Shown here: positions 1-8,633 of the stretch, piece by piece
How the letters are laid out: each line of letters opens with the position of its first letter
How positions within the stretch are numbered: the stretch's first letter is position 1
Assembly (NCBI GenBank): GCA_938003835.1
Contig: CALKXJ010000001.1
Coordinates: 95,513 to 159,512, forward strand
DNA: 64,000 nt
Direction: 5' to 3'
Source of the DNA: an uncultured Bryobacteraceae bacterium
GTDB taxonomy: Bacteria > Acidobacteriota > Terriglobia > Bryobacterales > Bryobacteraceae
Program-made: the position numbers and the translations under genes
Notes under the pieces: generated by a model
What the model saw: the letters and a program-made list of their open reading frames with translations, nothing else
What the model was told of the DNA's origin: nothing
Database searches by the model: none

Positions 1-194
1 TGGGCCACGTTGCGGCGGAGCAGTTCATCCAGCCCGGGCTCGAAAAAGGGGGAAACGCCGCGGCGAACGCTTTCCACCTTGTGGGCGTCGCGATCGACTC
101 CGGCCACCTGGTGACCCAGCTCGGCCAGGCAGGCGGCCGTGACGCAGCCCACATAGCCCAGTCCGAGCACGGCCACGCGCGCCTGTTCCGCCAT
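1..194 (-). CDS. UDP-glucose/GDP-mannose dehydrogenase family, N-terminal fragment (cut by window edge)
   Basis: Only the first 64 or so residues are present; the gene runs off the left edge. Reading from the ATG at 194, the protein opens with a Rossmann NAD-binding fold: GLGYVGCVTAACLAELGH, then a GVDRD acidic end of strand 2, then SPFFEPGLDELL. This is the N-terminal signature of nucleotide-sugar 6-dehydrogenases (Ugd, AlgD, WecC), which oxidise a UDP- or GDP-sugar to the uronic acid. The fragment is too short to tell the substrate. The neighbouring wecB would fit a UDP-ManNAc dehydrogenase role, but that is inference. An extended -10 (TGG-CATACT, hexamer at 203-208 on the minus strand) ends 8 bases before the start, so the mRNA may be nearly leaderless. 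It is divergent from the glycosyltransferase at 264. Confidence 0.85.
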   Translation of the reverse strand, partial: MAEQARVAVLGLGYVGCVTAACLAELGHQVAGVDRDAHKVESVRRGVSPFFEPGLDELLRRNVA

Positions 195-227
195 ACCGGT
201 CCAGTATGCCATACCCCCATCGATCGA

Positions 228-256
228 TCGACCCGCCGAAAGCCGCTGTCTACAAT
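228..256 (+). promoter_or_regulatory. Predicted promoter of the glycosyltransferase gene, giving a leaderless mRNA
   Basis: TCGACC at 228-233 (4 of 6 matches to TTGACA), a 17-base spacer, and TACAAT at 251-256. The hexamer ends seven bases before ATG 264, which puts the expected transcription start at or next to the A of ATG. No ribosome-binding site is visible. Prediction by eye only. Confidence 0.45.
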
Positions 257-263
257 GGGAAGA

Positions 264-1550
264 ATGGGTTCCGAGCCGGCGCAAGGCGGATTGCGCCTCC
301 TGGCGGTCTCCTGGGCCATGCCTCCGCTGCTTGCGCCGCGGGCGTTGCAGGTGCCCCGGCTGCTGACCGCGCTTTCGGAGGCGGGCTGGAACGTCACCGT
401 GTTGCACGCCGACGTGCGGTTCGCCGGGCCTGGCTACCCGCTCGATGCGGAACTGGCCCGCCTGGTCGGCGAGCGCTACGACGCGGTGCGCGTCGGCCTG
501 CCAGGGCCGCTCGACAGCTCCGGGACCTACCGGCTACTACGCAAGGCCCGGATGGCCGAAGCCGTCTGGGAGCGGCTTGCCGTGCGTGAGGCGGAGCAGC
601 GCCTGCGCGGGATGACTTGCGACGTCCTGCTGACCTTTGCCTACCCTTGGAGCGATCACCGCATCGGCCTCGAAATCCGCCGCCGCCGGGAGATTCCCTG
701 GGTGGCGCATTTCAGCGATCCCTGGGTGGACAATCCCCTGCTCGCGGAACACGAAAGACGCCGCCTGCCCCAATGGCGGAAGCAGGAGGAGGCGGTGATG
801 CGGCTGGCCGACGCCGTGGTCTTCACCACCGAATACACGCGCGAGCTGGTGATGCGCAAGTACCCGGAAGCCTGGCGCGCCAAAGCCTTTGTCGTGCCGC
901 ACGGCTACGATCCGAAGCTGGCGGCGCAGCTGCCTCCGCCGGAATCTCGCGCCCGGCTTCGCATGGTCTACACGGGTAATTTCTACCAGCACCGCACGCC
1001 GTTACCCTTGCTCGAGGCGCTGGCGGAGCTCAATCGCAGCCGGCCGCTTGGCGAGGAGCTCGAGGTGCTGCTGGTGGGGGCAGGCAACGAGCATTATGCC
1101 CGGATAGCTGCCGAGCGGGGCCTCGGAGGGATCGTCGAGTTTCGCCGCTCGGTGCCTTTCTTCGAAAGCCTGGTGCTCGCCCGCGAGGCCGACGTGCTGC
1201 TGGTCATCGATGCGCCGAGCCAACAGGCGAGCGCGTTTCTGCCGAGCAAGCTGATCGACTACCTGATGTTCGAGAAGCCGATCCTCGGCATTACGCCGCT
1301 GCGTGGGGCCTCCGCGGAGCTGCTCGCCGAGCTCGGCTGTCCCGTCGTGGCGCCGCAGGACGTCGCCGGGATTCGGGCGGCGGTCGCGGAACTCCTCGAG
1401 CGGTGGAAGGCCGGCAGGCTGGAGGTCGGCCCGGCGTTTCGCGCCGCGGCGGCGCGCTTCGAGATCCGGCGCGTCAGCCGCGAGCTCGAGGAAATTCTGG
1501 GCCGCGCCGCGCGGCAACGCGGAGGTGCGAGTGCAAAGCGTCTATCATAG
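264..1550 (+). CDS. Glycosyltransferase family 4-like protein
   Basis: About 428 residues with a two-lobed GT-B pattern. The N-terminal acceptor lobe has LLAVSWAMPPLLAPRALQ and later VAHFSDPWVDNPL. The C-terminal donor lobe has VVPHGYDP, LRMVYTGNFY and, near residue 320, a segment with LPSKLIDYLMFEKPILGI that carries the nucleotide-sugar-binding role in GT4 enzymes. It probably adds one sugar during surface polysaccharide or lipid-linked glycan assembly, in the cytoplasm or at the inner membrane. The reading frame is open back to 81, but that part overlaps the divergent dehydrogenase. ATGs lie at 255 and 264. A TACAAT hexamer at 251-256 overlaps the first and ends seven bases before the second, so 264 is preferred as a leaderless start. 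A TCGACC -35-like element lies 17 bases upstream of the hexamer. The acceptor and donor are unknown. Confidence 0.8.
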   Translation: MGSEPAQGGLRLLAVSWAMPPLLAPRALQVPRLLTALSEAGWNVTVLHADVRFAGPGYPLDAELARLVGERYDAVRVGLPGPLDSSGTYRLLRKARMAEAVWERLAVREAEQRLRGMTCDVLLTFAYPWSDHRIGLEIRRRREIPWVAHFSDPWVDNPLLAEHERRRLPQWRKQEEAVMRLADAVVFTTEYTRELVMRKYPEAWRAKAFVVPHGYDPKLAAQLPPPESRARLRMVYTGNFYQHRTPLPLLEALAELNRSRPLGEELEVLLVGAGNEHYARIAAERGLGGIVEFRRSVPFFESLVLAREADVLLVIDAPSQQASAFLPSKLIDYLMFEKPILGITPLRGASAELLAELGCPVVAPQDVAGIRAAVAELLERWKAGRLEVGPAFRAAAARFEIRRVSRELEEILGRAARQRGGASAKRLS

Positions 1551-1586
1551 GAGACTCCGGCCCTCGGTGCCCGAACCAAAGCACTC

Positions 1587-2675
1587 ATGCGCATCGCCAA
1601 CGTAGTCGGCGCCCGGCCCAACTTCATGAAGATGGCGCCGGTGATCGCCGAGATGCGCCGCCGCGGTCTGGTGCAGGAGCTGATCCACACCGGCCAGCAC
1701 TACGACGCCAACGTCTCCGAAGTTTTCTTTCGCGAGCTCGGGCTGCCGGAGCCGGACGTTTACCTGGGCGTCGGCTCCGACAGCCAGGCGCGCCAGACCG
1801 CGCGCATCATGATGGCCCTGGAAGAGGTCTGGCTGGCGCGGCGGCCGGACCTGGTGGTGGTGGCCGGCGACGTCAATTCGACGATGGCCGCAGCGCTCGT
1901 GGCGGCCAAGCTCACCATCCCGGTGGCACACGTCGAAGCGGGGCTCCGTTCCTTCGACCGGACCATGCCCGAGGAGATCAACCGCATCGTCACGGACCGG
2001 CTCTCGGATCTCCTGTTCACAACGGAGGAGAGCGCCAACGCGAATCTGCGAGCGGAAGGCACGCCGGCCGAACAGATCCATTTCACCGGCAATTGCATGA
2101 TCGACACCCTGGATCGGCATCTCGAGGCCGCCGTGGCGCGGCGGCCGTGGCAGCAGTTCGGCCTCGAGCCCGGCGGCTACGGCCTGGTGACGCTGCACCG
2201 GCCCTCGAATGTGGACGAGCCGGCGACGCTGGCGGCGCTTCTCGCCGTCCTCAACGAACTCTCGGCGCGGCTGCCCTTGCTTTTCCCCGTGCATCCGCGG
2301 ACGAGCAGGCGGCTGGCCGAGCATGCCATCTCCGCCGCGCCCTCGCTGCGGCTTTGTGAGCCGCTTCCCTACCTGGCCTTTTTGGGGCTGATGGCAAAGT
2401 CGCGCTGCGTGCTCACCGATTCGGGCGGCATCCAGGAAGAGACCACGGCGCTCGGCGTCCCCTGCCTGACGCTGCGCCGCAACACTGAGCGCCCGGTGAC
2501 CGTGACGCACGGCACCAACCGGCTGGTGGGTACGGATGCTGCCGCGATCCGGGCGGCGTTCGAGGCAGCCGTCGACGAGGTTCCGCGCCCTGTGCGCCGG
2601 CCGCCGCTCTGGGACGGCCAGGCCGGCCGCCGGATCGTCGACATCATCGAAGCCTGGGCCGCTTCACGGCGTTAG
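1587..2675 (+). CDS. wecB: UDP-N-acetylglucosamine 2-epimerase (non-hydrolysing)
   Basis: 362 residues, the normal length for WecB/MnaA. It interconverts UDP-GlcNAc and UDP-ManNAc in the cytoplasm. Family features visible are the start MRIANVVGARPNFMKMAPV, THTGQHYD-like LIHTGQHYDANVS, VAHVEAGLRSFDR near residue 120, VTLHRPSNVDEP near 205, PVHPRT, and TDSGGIQEE near 275 followed by the Arg-rich nucleotide-binding segment TLRRNTERP. It starts 36 bases after the glycosyltransferase stop. A TATCAT hexamer at 1543-1548 could give it its own promoter. Beside a sugar dehydrogenase and a glycosyltransferase it most likely supplies ManNAc or ManNAcA for a surface polysaccharide. Its last four codons overlap the end of the convergent heparinase gene by 12 bases. 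Confidence 0.93.
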   Translation: MRIANVVGARPNFMKMAPVIAEMRRRGLVQELIHTGQHYDANVSEVFFRELGLPEPDVYLGVGSDSQARQTARIMMALEEVWLARRPDLVVVAGDVNSTMAAALVAAKLTIPVAHVEAGLRSFDRTMPEEINRIVTDRLSDLLFTTEESANANLRAEGTPAEQIHFTGNCMIDTLDRHLEAAVARRPWQQFGLEPGGYGLVTLHRPSNVDEPATLAALLAVLNELSARLPLLFPVHPRTSRRLAEHAISAAPSLRLCEPLPYLAFLGLMAKSRCVLTDSGGIQEETTALGVPCLTLRRNTERPVTVTHGTNRLVGTDAAAIRAAFEAAVDEVPRPVRRPPLWDGQAGRRIVDIIEAWAASRR

Positions 2676-4628
2676 CCGGCGCCAGCCGCCGCCGCGGGGC
2701 AGCTCGATCCTCACGGGCGGCTCCGCCAGGATCCTGACGCTCCAGCCGGTGTCGCTCGATTCCAGCGTCAATCCGGGGGGCTCGGTCTCGAACACAAACA
2801 CGGCAGCCAAGGCGACCGGGGCTTTCCGCCGTGCGATGACCCTCACGCAAGGGGCGGGGGTTTTGACCCCGAAGGCGGGCGAGCGCCAGCCGTAGTCGCC
2901 GCCCTCGGAGAACTCGACCGAATCCCCGCCCGAGAGGGCTATCGCGGCGCGGTCCCCCAACCGGATTCGGCCGGCGTCCAGGGGCAAGACGGGCAGCCCC
3001 GTGTGCCAGAACTGTTCGACCAGGACCGTCCGGGAATCCGTCCCGGCGGCGTCGATGTCATCCAGGACGACCAGCAGGAGCGGCTCCTTGAGCAGCACGA
3101 GCCTGCGCCGGTGGGAAAAGCCGCGGCAGTGACAGACCGCTTCGACGAAGTCGTGCTCGGCCGTGGAGGTGAAGGCTCTCCGCTCGACGGCGGGCGGGTT
3201 TCGCCAGCGAAACGCTCCGGCGGGCTCAGCCTGATCGTGGCCGTCGATCCGGACCGTGTTGTGAGCGGCTGAGCCGCGGAAGCGTTCGCGCCAGGCGGCG
3301 TCGGCGACATAGGTGTACGTTCCGGCATCGATCAGGACCGGGGCGCCATCGTACGCCAGCACCAGGCTGAGCGTGTCCGAGTGACTGTGTCCGGCCGAAC
3401 CCGCCCCGAACGGCCCGGCGTCAAAGACGGCGTGCAGCGGGCTGTGAGAGAGGATCGCGAGACCGGAGTCCGGAAACAGCTCGGAGCGTTGCTCGGCGGA
3501 CCTGGGGCGAGCTTCGAGCGCCTGCGGCCCGATCCACCAGAGGGCCTGCTCGAACAGATCCTCCGCCTCGAAGGGAACCTCGCCGCCCGAGACTATGGCG
3601 GCCGTGGCCAGGGTGGCGCGAGCGAACCGGCTCCGCGGGCCGTACGGATGAAAGAAACGCCCGCCGTCATCATCGCCCAAAAAGGGCAGTTCGCGCTCGG
3701 GGCCGATGACTGCGGCCAGCCACCGGGCCATCTTCGCCAGACGCTCCCGAAAGGCCCCGTCAGCGCCTTCCACCACGGCGTGAAACAGGAAGGCGTCGAG
3801 CGCATAGAGGTGGTAGTAGCTCGACTGTTCGAAGTGGCTGCCATCGTCGCGCACCTGTGCCCAAAGCTGCGCGCGAACCAGCTCAGCGCCCCTCTGGCGC
3901 CAGCGCCCGGCTCGCGGAAAGGCCGGAAACAGCCGGCCCAGCGCGTGGAGCGCCACGGCCTCGATCAGCAGGTGCGTATTGGGAGAGAAGTAGATCGAGA
4001 GATTCGTTTCGATGTGACGGCCATGACGGTAGAGCGCGACGAGGAATCGCCGGCGGAATTCCTCTTCCATCTCGGCGCCCGCCAGGTGGTAGACCCAGAT
4101 CCAGGAGAGCGCGCGGAGGGCCACTTCGAGCGCGCTCGCCCAGTTGATGCCCCGTTGAAACGGATTCGCCGCCAGCCAGGAGTCGATCTGGCTGCGGATC
4201 TCCTCGAGATACCGCCGCTTGCCTGTGCCCAGCCACGCCTGGGCCAGCACGACCAGGTGCTGGTGCCGGTTGAGCTCCCAGATGAGCTTGTGATCGCCGG
4301 CGCGCCGGTAGTCGAGATAGGGGATGCGGCGGAAGTACGCGGGCGGGGTTTCGATGCCGCTCAGATAGTCGCGGCGCCAGGCGATCTCCCCTCCGGTGTC
4401 GATTTCCAGGCCGAGCAGAGAAAACCGATGGGCGACGACGCGCTCGGCCAGCCCCTCGAGCTCGGCGAGGAACGGCGAGGCTTGCAGGGCGCCGGCCAGC
4501 CTGTGCGGCTCAGGCAGGCCCTCAAGCGGGGCATAAGGCGGCACAGGCGGCGCCGGGGGCCTCAGCCACAACCAAAGATTTTCGAGTTCCTGGCGAAGGC
4601 GCCAGGCGATCTCGGCGGGACTTCGCAT
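2664..4628 (-). CDS. Heparinase II/III family protein
   Basis: 654 residues. The N-terminal half (from MRSPAEIAWRLRQELENLWLWL) matches the helical heparinase II/III N-terminal domain. It includes WASALEVALRALSW, SPNTHLLIEAVALHALG and DDGSHFEQSSYYHLYALDAFL, which hold candidate catalytic His and Tyr residues. The C-terminal half is the beta-sheet heparinase II/III-like domain, with GHSHSDTLSL, LIDAGTYTYV and GSAAHNTVRIDGHDQAEP. The family cleaves uronate-containing polysaccharides by beta-elimination. There is no clear signal peptide. Relatives of this type often sit in exopolysaccharide loci, where they may trim or recycle the polymer; that role is inferred here from the adjacent biosynthesis genes. 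A TATAAG element (4650-4655, minus strand) lies 21 bases upstream of the ATG. Confidence 0.88.
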   Translation of the reverse strand: MRSPAEIAWRLRQELENLWLWLRPPAPPVPPYAPLEGLPEPHRLAGALQASPFLAELEGLAERVVAHRFSLLGLEIDTGGEIAWRRDYLSGIETPPAYFRRIPYLDYRRAGDHKLIWELNRHQHLVVLAQAWLGTGKRRYLEEIRSQIDSWLAANPFQRGINWASALEVALRALSWIWVYHLAGAEMEEEFRRRFLVALYRHGRHIETNLSIYFSPNTHLLIEAVALHALGRLFPAFPRAGRWRQRGAELVRAQLWAQVRDDGSHFEQSSYYHLYALDAFLFHAVVEGADGAFRERLAKMARWLAAVIGPERELPFLGDDDGGRFFHPYGPRSRFARATLATAAIVSGGEVPFEAEDLFEQALWWIGPQALEARPRSAEQRSELFPDSGLAILSHSPLHAVFDAGPFGAGSAGHSHSDTLSLVLAYDGAPVLIDAGTYTYVADAAWRERFRGSAAHNTVRIDGHDQAEPAGAFRWRNPPAVERRAFTSTAEHDFVEAVCHCRGFSHRRRLVLLKEPLLLVVLDDIDAAGTDSRTVLVEQFWHTGLPVLPLDAGRIRLGDRAAIALSGGDSVEFSEGGDYGWRSPAFGVKTPAPCVRVIARRKAPVALAAVFVFETEPPGLTLESSDTGWSVRILAEPPVRIELPRGGGWRRLTP

Positions 4629-4683
4629 GAGCGGAGACCGAACTCCACCCTTATACCACCCAGGCTGCGGGCCCGGCCGGCGC

Positions 4684-7600
4684 TCACTGCTCGCAAGGCG
4701 GCGTCTCTACCGGTACGTAGTTGACCTGGTTGCGTTTGACGTCGAACTTGCCAGTACGGCGGCCGCTATCACGGCACATGGTCGTGTAGGTGTAATCGAC
4801 GACGTAGGAATAGCCGTCGGCGACTGGAAGCCTCGTGTCGTAGGCGCCGTTGCGGGCGATCGATTCGCCGGTCTCGATCACCTGATTCTTCGCGTTGAGG
4901 ATCGAGATCTTGTAGGAATTGCATTTCTGGTTGCTCCAGGAGCCGCCGAGCGCCGCGACGCGGACGCGGCGGTAGACGTCAAAGAGGACCTCGGCTTTCT
5001 CCGGGGGCGCCGTGTCCGGAGCGATCTTGACCATCGCCCGGTCGGTGACGCGATGCTTGCCCGAGACGACGGTCAGCTCGACCAGGTGATCGCCGGCGGT
5101 GGTGAAAGCGTGCTGGACGCTGCGACCGGTTTTCGTTGTTCCGGCGAAGCTCCAGATGTACTCGGCGTCTTTTTCGATGTTGCGGTTCCTTGTCGAGAAG
5201 TCATAGGTCGCCCCGATGACGCCGGTGATGCCGATCGGACCGCGAATTTTGGCTTCCGGCGGCGCCAGCTCCACCAGAACATTCAGGGCATGGGAGTCGC
5301 GGCTCATGGAGGCGCCGCGCCGTACGACAACGAGCAGAACGCCCCGGCGCTCCCTGGCGAGCACGCCGGCCTCGGGAAACAGCAGGGGCTGGCCGCGCTG
5401 AGCCACGCCCAGCGACTCCCAGGAGTCCCTGTCGAAGGCGAATGCGTGCAGGTCGACTTCATCGGTGGGGGCGTCGAGCGTCGCCGCCAGATACACACCG
5501 TCGGTGAGCTCGGGCAGTTCCTTGACGGTGCGGAAGCTCACATAGAAGGTCTCGAGCGAGAGGTCCTCGTTGGCCCAGTAAAAGCGCCTCCAGGAGTCAC
5601 TGGAAGAGCGCGAAAACGCCAGCCACTTGAATTCGCCCTTGTCAGGCAGCAGGTCGAACAGTTTCGGGAAGTGCACGCCCGGGTAGATGTTGCCGTGCAG
5701 GTAGTTGCCCGCGAATCGCGACCATTCCTCGGCAAGCCGGGCGGGGCCGCCCAGGACGGCGGCGAGCGTCTCGACGGGGTCGTTGGCAGGCTCGCGCTTG
5801 GCGAGCAGATCCCGGATCAGGTTCGGGTGGCGGCGGCGCAGGTCGGTGAGGAAGAGCGCGGCGCCGTAGCCGTGCTCCTGTTGATCCTTGGCGTACGGCG
5901 GGACTTGGAGCAGCCCGCGCGCCGGGAAGGTTCGATAGTTATCTGACTGATTCGTCTGCTGCCCGAAGTTCGGCCGCACGGTCGACGGAATGTAGTCGGG
6001 CTGTCCGATGCCGATCGGCTCGAACCAGGTGCTGATCGCCTCGTCCATCCACAGCCAGGGGTAGCCGAAGGTTTTCGTGGCGGTCCAGGGAGAGACACCG
6101 CCGTGCGCGGACTGCACCAGGTGCATGAACTCATGAGCCGGCGTCGGCCGGAAGGCCTCGATCGCCTCGGCGCTGCCCAGTTTGGCGATGTTGAAGGTCA
6201 GCGTCGAGCGGTCCGCGACGCCGTGGAGCGTATCGTCCAGCCTCTTGAGCGTGACCTGGATCGGATAGCCGCCCCAGCCGATGTCCACCCCCGGAAGCGA
6301 CCAGCGCAGATAGGCGGCCAGATCCTGCTCGAGGTTCTTCAGGCCAACTTCGGCGATCAGGAGGTTGAAGGCTTCTTCGAGCCACTCGCCGATGCGGCGC
6401 GCGGCCTCCGAGTAGCCGATCGGATAAAAGATCCGGAAGTGCCCCTGCGGGGTGTCGCCCACATAGTAACCCTTCAGCGTCCACGCACTGATGCGCCGGA
6501 CCAGCTTGAATTCGACCGGCCGGAGGACGACCGTATTGCCGGCGGCAGGCAGCAGGCGCGTGGCCGACTGCGTTTTGCCGTCGGTGCCGACCTGCTGAAG
6601 CGTGACGGCGGCCACCGGCGCCGCATCGGCCTCAGCCGCCCGCAGCACCGCCTTCTGGGACTGGCGGAAGGAGAGACGGATCTCCCCGTGGACCTCATCG
6701 GGCAGTCCCTCCAGCCGGTAGACCGGTCCCTCCATCTGTCCTTCGAACCCCGTCTGCGGGCGGCCGGCCAGTAATCGCAGCAACGTCGCATCCTGGAGGG
6801 CGCCCGGCGCCAGCGTGACCTCCATGCCGCCGCCGGCGATGGAGCCGCCGCCCGGGCCGATCGGCGCCTCGGCGACGAGGCGCCAGCGAAAGACCGGGAT
6901 CGAGATGCGCGCGGGGCGCACGCCCGTCTCGCCGCTCGTTGCAGTCACCACGACATGGAACAGGTCTTCTTCGAGTTGCTCGAGGCGCGAGAGCTTGAGC
7001 TCGACCGAGCCGCCGGCTTTCACCTTCTCCTCGGAGAGCTCGACCTGGACGGGAACGCCTTTCGGATCGGTGGCGGCGGTGAGCTGGACTTCGCCCTCGA
7101 AGTCGCCAGTGGGCGCCACCAGCAGCTCCACCTTCGCTTCGGTGCTGTCGCCCTCGCTCAGATCGACCTCCGGCGGGTCTGCCTCAAGTCGGAAGCTCGG
7201 GGGCTCGCCGTCGTCCTCGGCGGGGCTGTAGCTGACGACGGCCCGGAGCATCAGGTTGGCCGGTCCGGTGCGGCCCTGGAAGGTGACTTCGATCGGACCG
7301 GAGAAGGACTTGCCGCCGTCGGTCGAACGGAAGCTGCGCAGGCCCGGCGTGCCGTCCAGGTCCACGGCGAAGCCGACGCCATCGTGCGGGTTGGGCGCCT
7401 GGTAGCCGACATAGACGTCGCCGGATTCGATCACCGGCCCATCGAGGTCGAGCTCGAGGAAGCGGCCGTAGTCCGGGATCCGATATTCGCGGTCCACGTC
7501 GAAGGCGACGCTTTCCGGCGGGCGCTCGCCGCCCGCCGGATCGCGGAACACCACCAGCCGGATCGTCTTTCCGACCGGCTCGGGGCGGCCTTCGAAGGCC

Positions 7601-8481
7601 GGCATGTAGAAGCGCAGGCGGGTCAGTTTGGCGGGGTAGCGCCGCGGGGTGAGACGGTTGACGTAGATGGCGCCGTCGCGCAGCAAACCGGCCTCGATCG
7701 TGCCGTCGTCAACGCGGAGCTCCTCGACGGCGTCACCGGCATCGGGCGCCTCGCGCTCGACGACGGCGCGCATGAGCAGGTTGAAGCGCTGGCCGTCAGC
7801 GAACTCCACCGGGCCGCCGAAGGTGGCGCCGTCGTCCTCGGAGAAGAAACCGCGCTGCTGGGGCGGGCTGCTGGTGTCGGTGGCGAAGCCGACGCCGTTG
7901 TGCGGGCGCGCCGCCTGGTAGCCGACATAGAGGTCCCCGCGCTCGAGTCGAACAGCAGAGACATTGAAATCGACGAAGCCGCCGATGCTCGGAATTCGCA
8001 CGCGCTCATCGACGAGAAACTGCGGGCGCGCGGGCGGTCTGCCTTTGCCCTCCGGATCGGCGAAGACGACCAGACGGACCTCCTGGCCGACCGGACTGGG
8101 TTGATCGCGGAAGCCGACAAAATAGAGCCGGACGCGAAGGAGCCGGACGGGATAGGCCTTCGGCGTGAGCCGGTTCACCAGCATCAGCCCGTCGGCGAGA
8201 ATGCCTATGCCATCGGGCGAGCCGTCGTCAGTCGAGAGCTCCTCCTCGGGCTCGCCGGCGAACTGCACGCCGCCCACCGCGGCGCGGCGCGGAGACTTGG
8301 ACGGACCGGTGACCATGAGATCGAGTGCCTCGCCGAGGCGCGGCGAACCGGCGGCGCGGTCAATTTCCGCGCCGGTCAAGTGGGCCGTTCGGGAAGCGCC
8401 GCCTGCCTGGAGGAACGCGCTGGCTAGCAGCACCGTCGCTAGCAGGAGGGGAAACAGGGAGGGGGATGGTTTTTGGGGCAT
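4684..8481 (-). CDS. Large secreted HExxH metallopeptidase-like protein with PKD domain
   Basis: About 1,265 residues. The start is the ATG at 8481, which gives the signal peptide MPQKPSPSLFPLLLATVLLASAF. Next come two similar repeats of about 140 residues; each has a segment of the type VNRLTPKxYPxxLxRxRxY, a VVFxDPxG motif and DVYVGYQA. Ig-like segments follow, then a ZU5-like stretch (GPGGGSIAGGGMEVTLAPGAL). A peptidase-like region has HEFMH at 6121-6135 (His783) followed by WLWMDEAISTWFEP, the HExxH plus downstream Glu pattern of gluzincins. Near the C-terminus is a PKD domain (YIWSFAGTTKTG to HAFTTAGDHLVELTV) and a short tail with Cys residues. It is probably exported and active outside the cell. 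Substrate unknown. It shares ZU5, HExxH and HGYGAA elements with the protein at 19753-22749. Confidence 0.75.
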   Translation of the reverse strand: MPQKPSPSLFPLLLATVLLASAFLQAGGASRTAHLTGAEIDRAAGSPRLGEALDLMVTGPSKSPRRAAVGGVQFAGEPEEELSTDDGSPDGIGILADGLMLVNRLTPKAYPVRLLRVRLYFVGFRDQPSPVGQEVRLVVFADPEGKGRPPARPQFLVDERVRIPSIGGFVDFNVSAVRLERGDLYVGYQAARPHNGVGFATDTSSPPQQRGFFSEDDGATFGGPVEFADGQRFNLLMRAVVEREAPDAGDAVEELRVDDGTIEAGLLRDGAIYVNRLTPRRYPAKLTRLRFYMPAFEGRPEPVGKTIRLVVFRDPAGGERPPESVAFDVDREYRIPDYGRFLELDLDGPVIESGDVYVGYQAPNPHDGVGFAVDLDGTPGLRSFRSTDGGKSFSGPIEVTFQGRTGPANLMLRAVVSYSPAEDDGEPPSFRLEADPPEVDLSEGDSTEAKVELLVAPTGDFEGEVQLTAATDPKGVPVQVELSEEKVKAGGSVELKLSRLEQLEEDLFHVVVTATSGETGVRPARISIPVFRWRLVAEAPIGPGGGSIAGGGMEVTLAPGALQDATLLRLLAGRPQTGFEGQMEGPVYRLEGLPDEVHGEIRLSFRQSQKAVLRAAEADAAPVAAVTLQQVGTDGKTQSATRLLPAAGNTVVLRPVEFKLVRRISAWTLKGYYVGDTPQGHFRIFYPIGYSEAARRIGEWLEEAFNLLIAEVGLKNLEQDLAAYLRWSLPGVDIGWGGYPIQVTLKRLDDTLHGVADRSTLTFNIAKLGSAEAIEAFRPTPAHEFMHLVQSAHGGVSPWTATKTFGYPWLWMDEAISTWFEPIGIGQPDYIPSTVRPNFGQQTNQSDNYRTFPARGLLQVPPYAKDQQEHGYGAALFLTDLRRRHPNLIRDLLAKREPANDPVETLAAVLGGPARLAEEWSRFAGNYLHGNIYPGVHFPKLFDLLPDKGEFKWLAFSRSSSDSWRRFYWANEDLSLETFYVSFRTVKELPELTDGVYLAATLDAPTDEVDLHAFAFDRDSWESLGVAQRGQPLLFPEAGVLARERRGVLLVVVRRGASMSRDSHALNVLVELAPPEAKIRGPIGITGVIGATYDFSTRNRNIEKDAEYIWSFAGTTKTGRSVQHAFTTAGDHLVELTVVSGKHRVTDRAMVKIAPDTAPPEKAEVLFDVYRRVRVAALGGSWSNQKCNSYKISILNAKNQVIETGESIARNGAYDTRLPVADGYSYVVDYTYTTMCRDSGRRTGKFDVKRNQVNYVPVETPPCEQ

Positions 8482-8500
8482 GTGAACCGTAGTGCCTGCG

Positions 8501-8530
8501 ATCTTACCCCATTTCAGAGCTGTTTGTCTA
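8501..8530 (-). promoter_or_regulatory. Predicted promoter of the large metallopeptidase gene
   Basis: On the minus strand, TAGACA (8525-8530) is followed by an 18-base spacer and TAAGAT (8501-8506), about 19 bases before the ATG at 8481. The match to sigma-70 consensus is good for this GC-rich context. The short leader has no strong ribosome-binding site. Confidence 0.5.
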
Positions 8531-8633
8531 GATTGCGGAAGTACTAGCACCACAGCTTGGGCGCCGCTGAAAGGCTGCGGCCCCGGAGACGGCGGCTGTT
8601 AGAATGGAGCTTTCCGGAGATTTTCCCAGGCCT

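Noticed and set aside
81..263. Upstream extension of the glycosyltransferase frame
   Set aside because: It overlaps the divergent dehydrogenase's coding sequence, shows no family similarity, and lies upstream of the predicted promoter.
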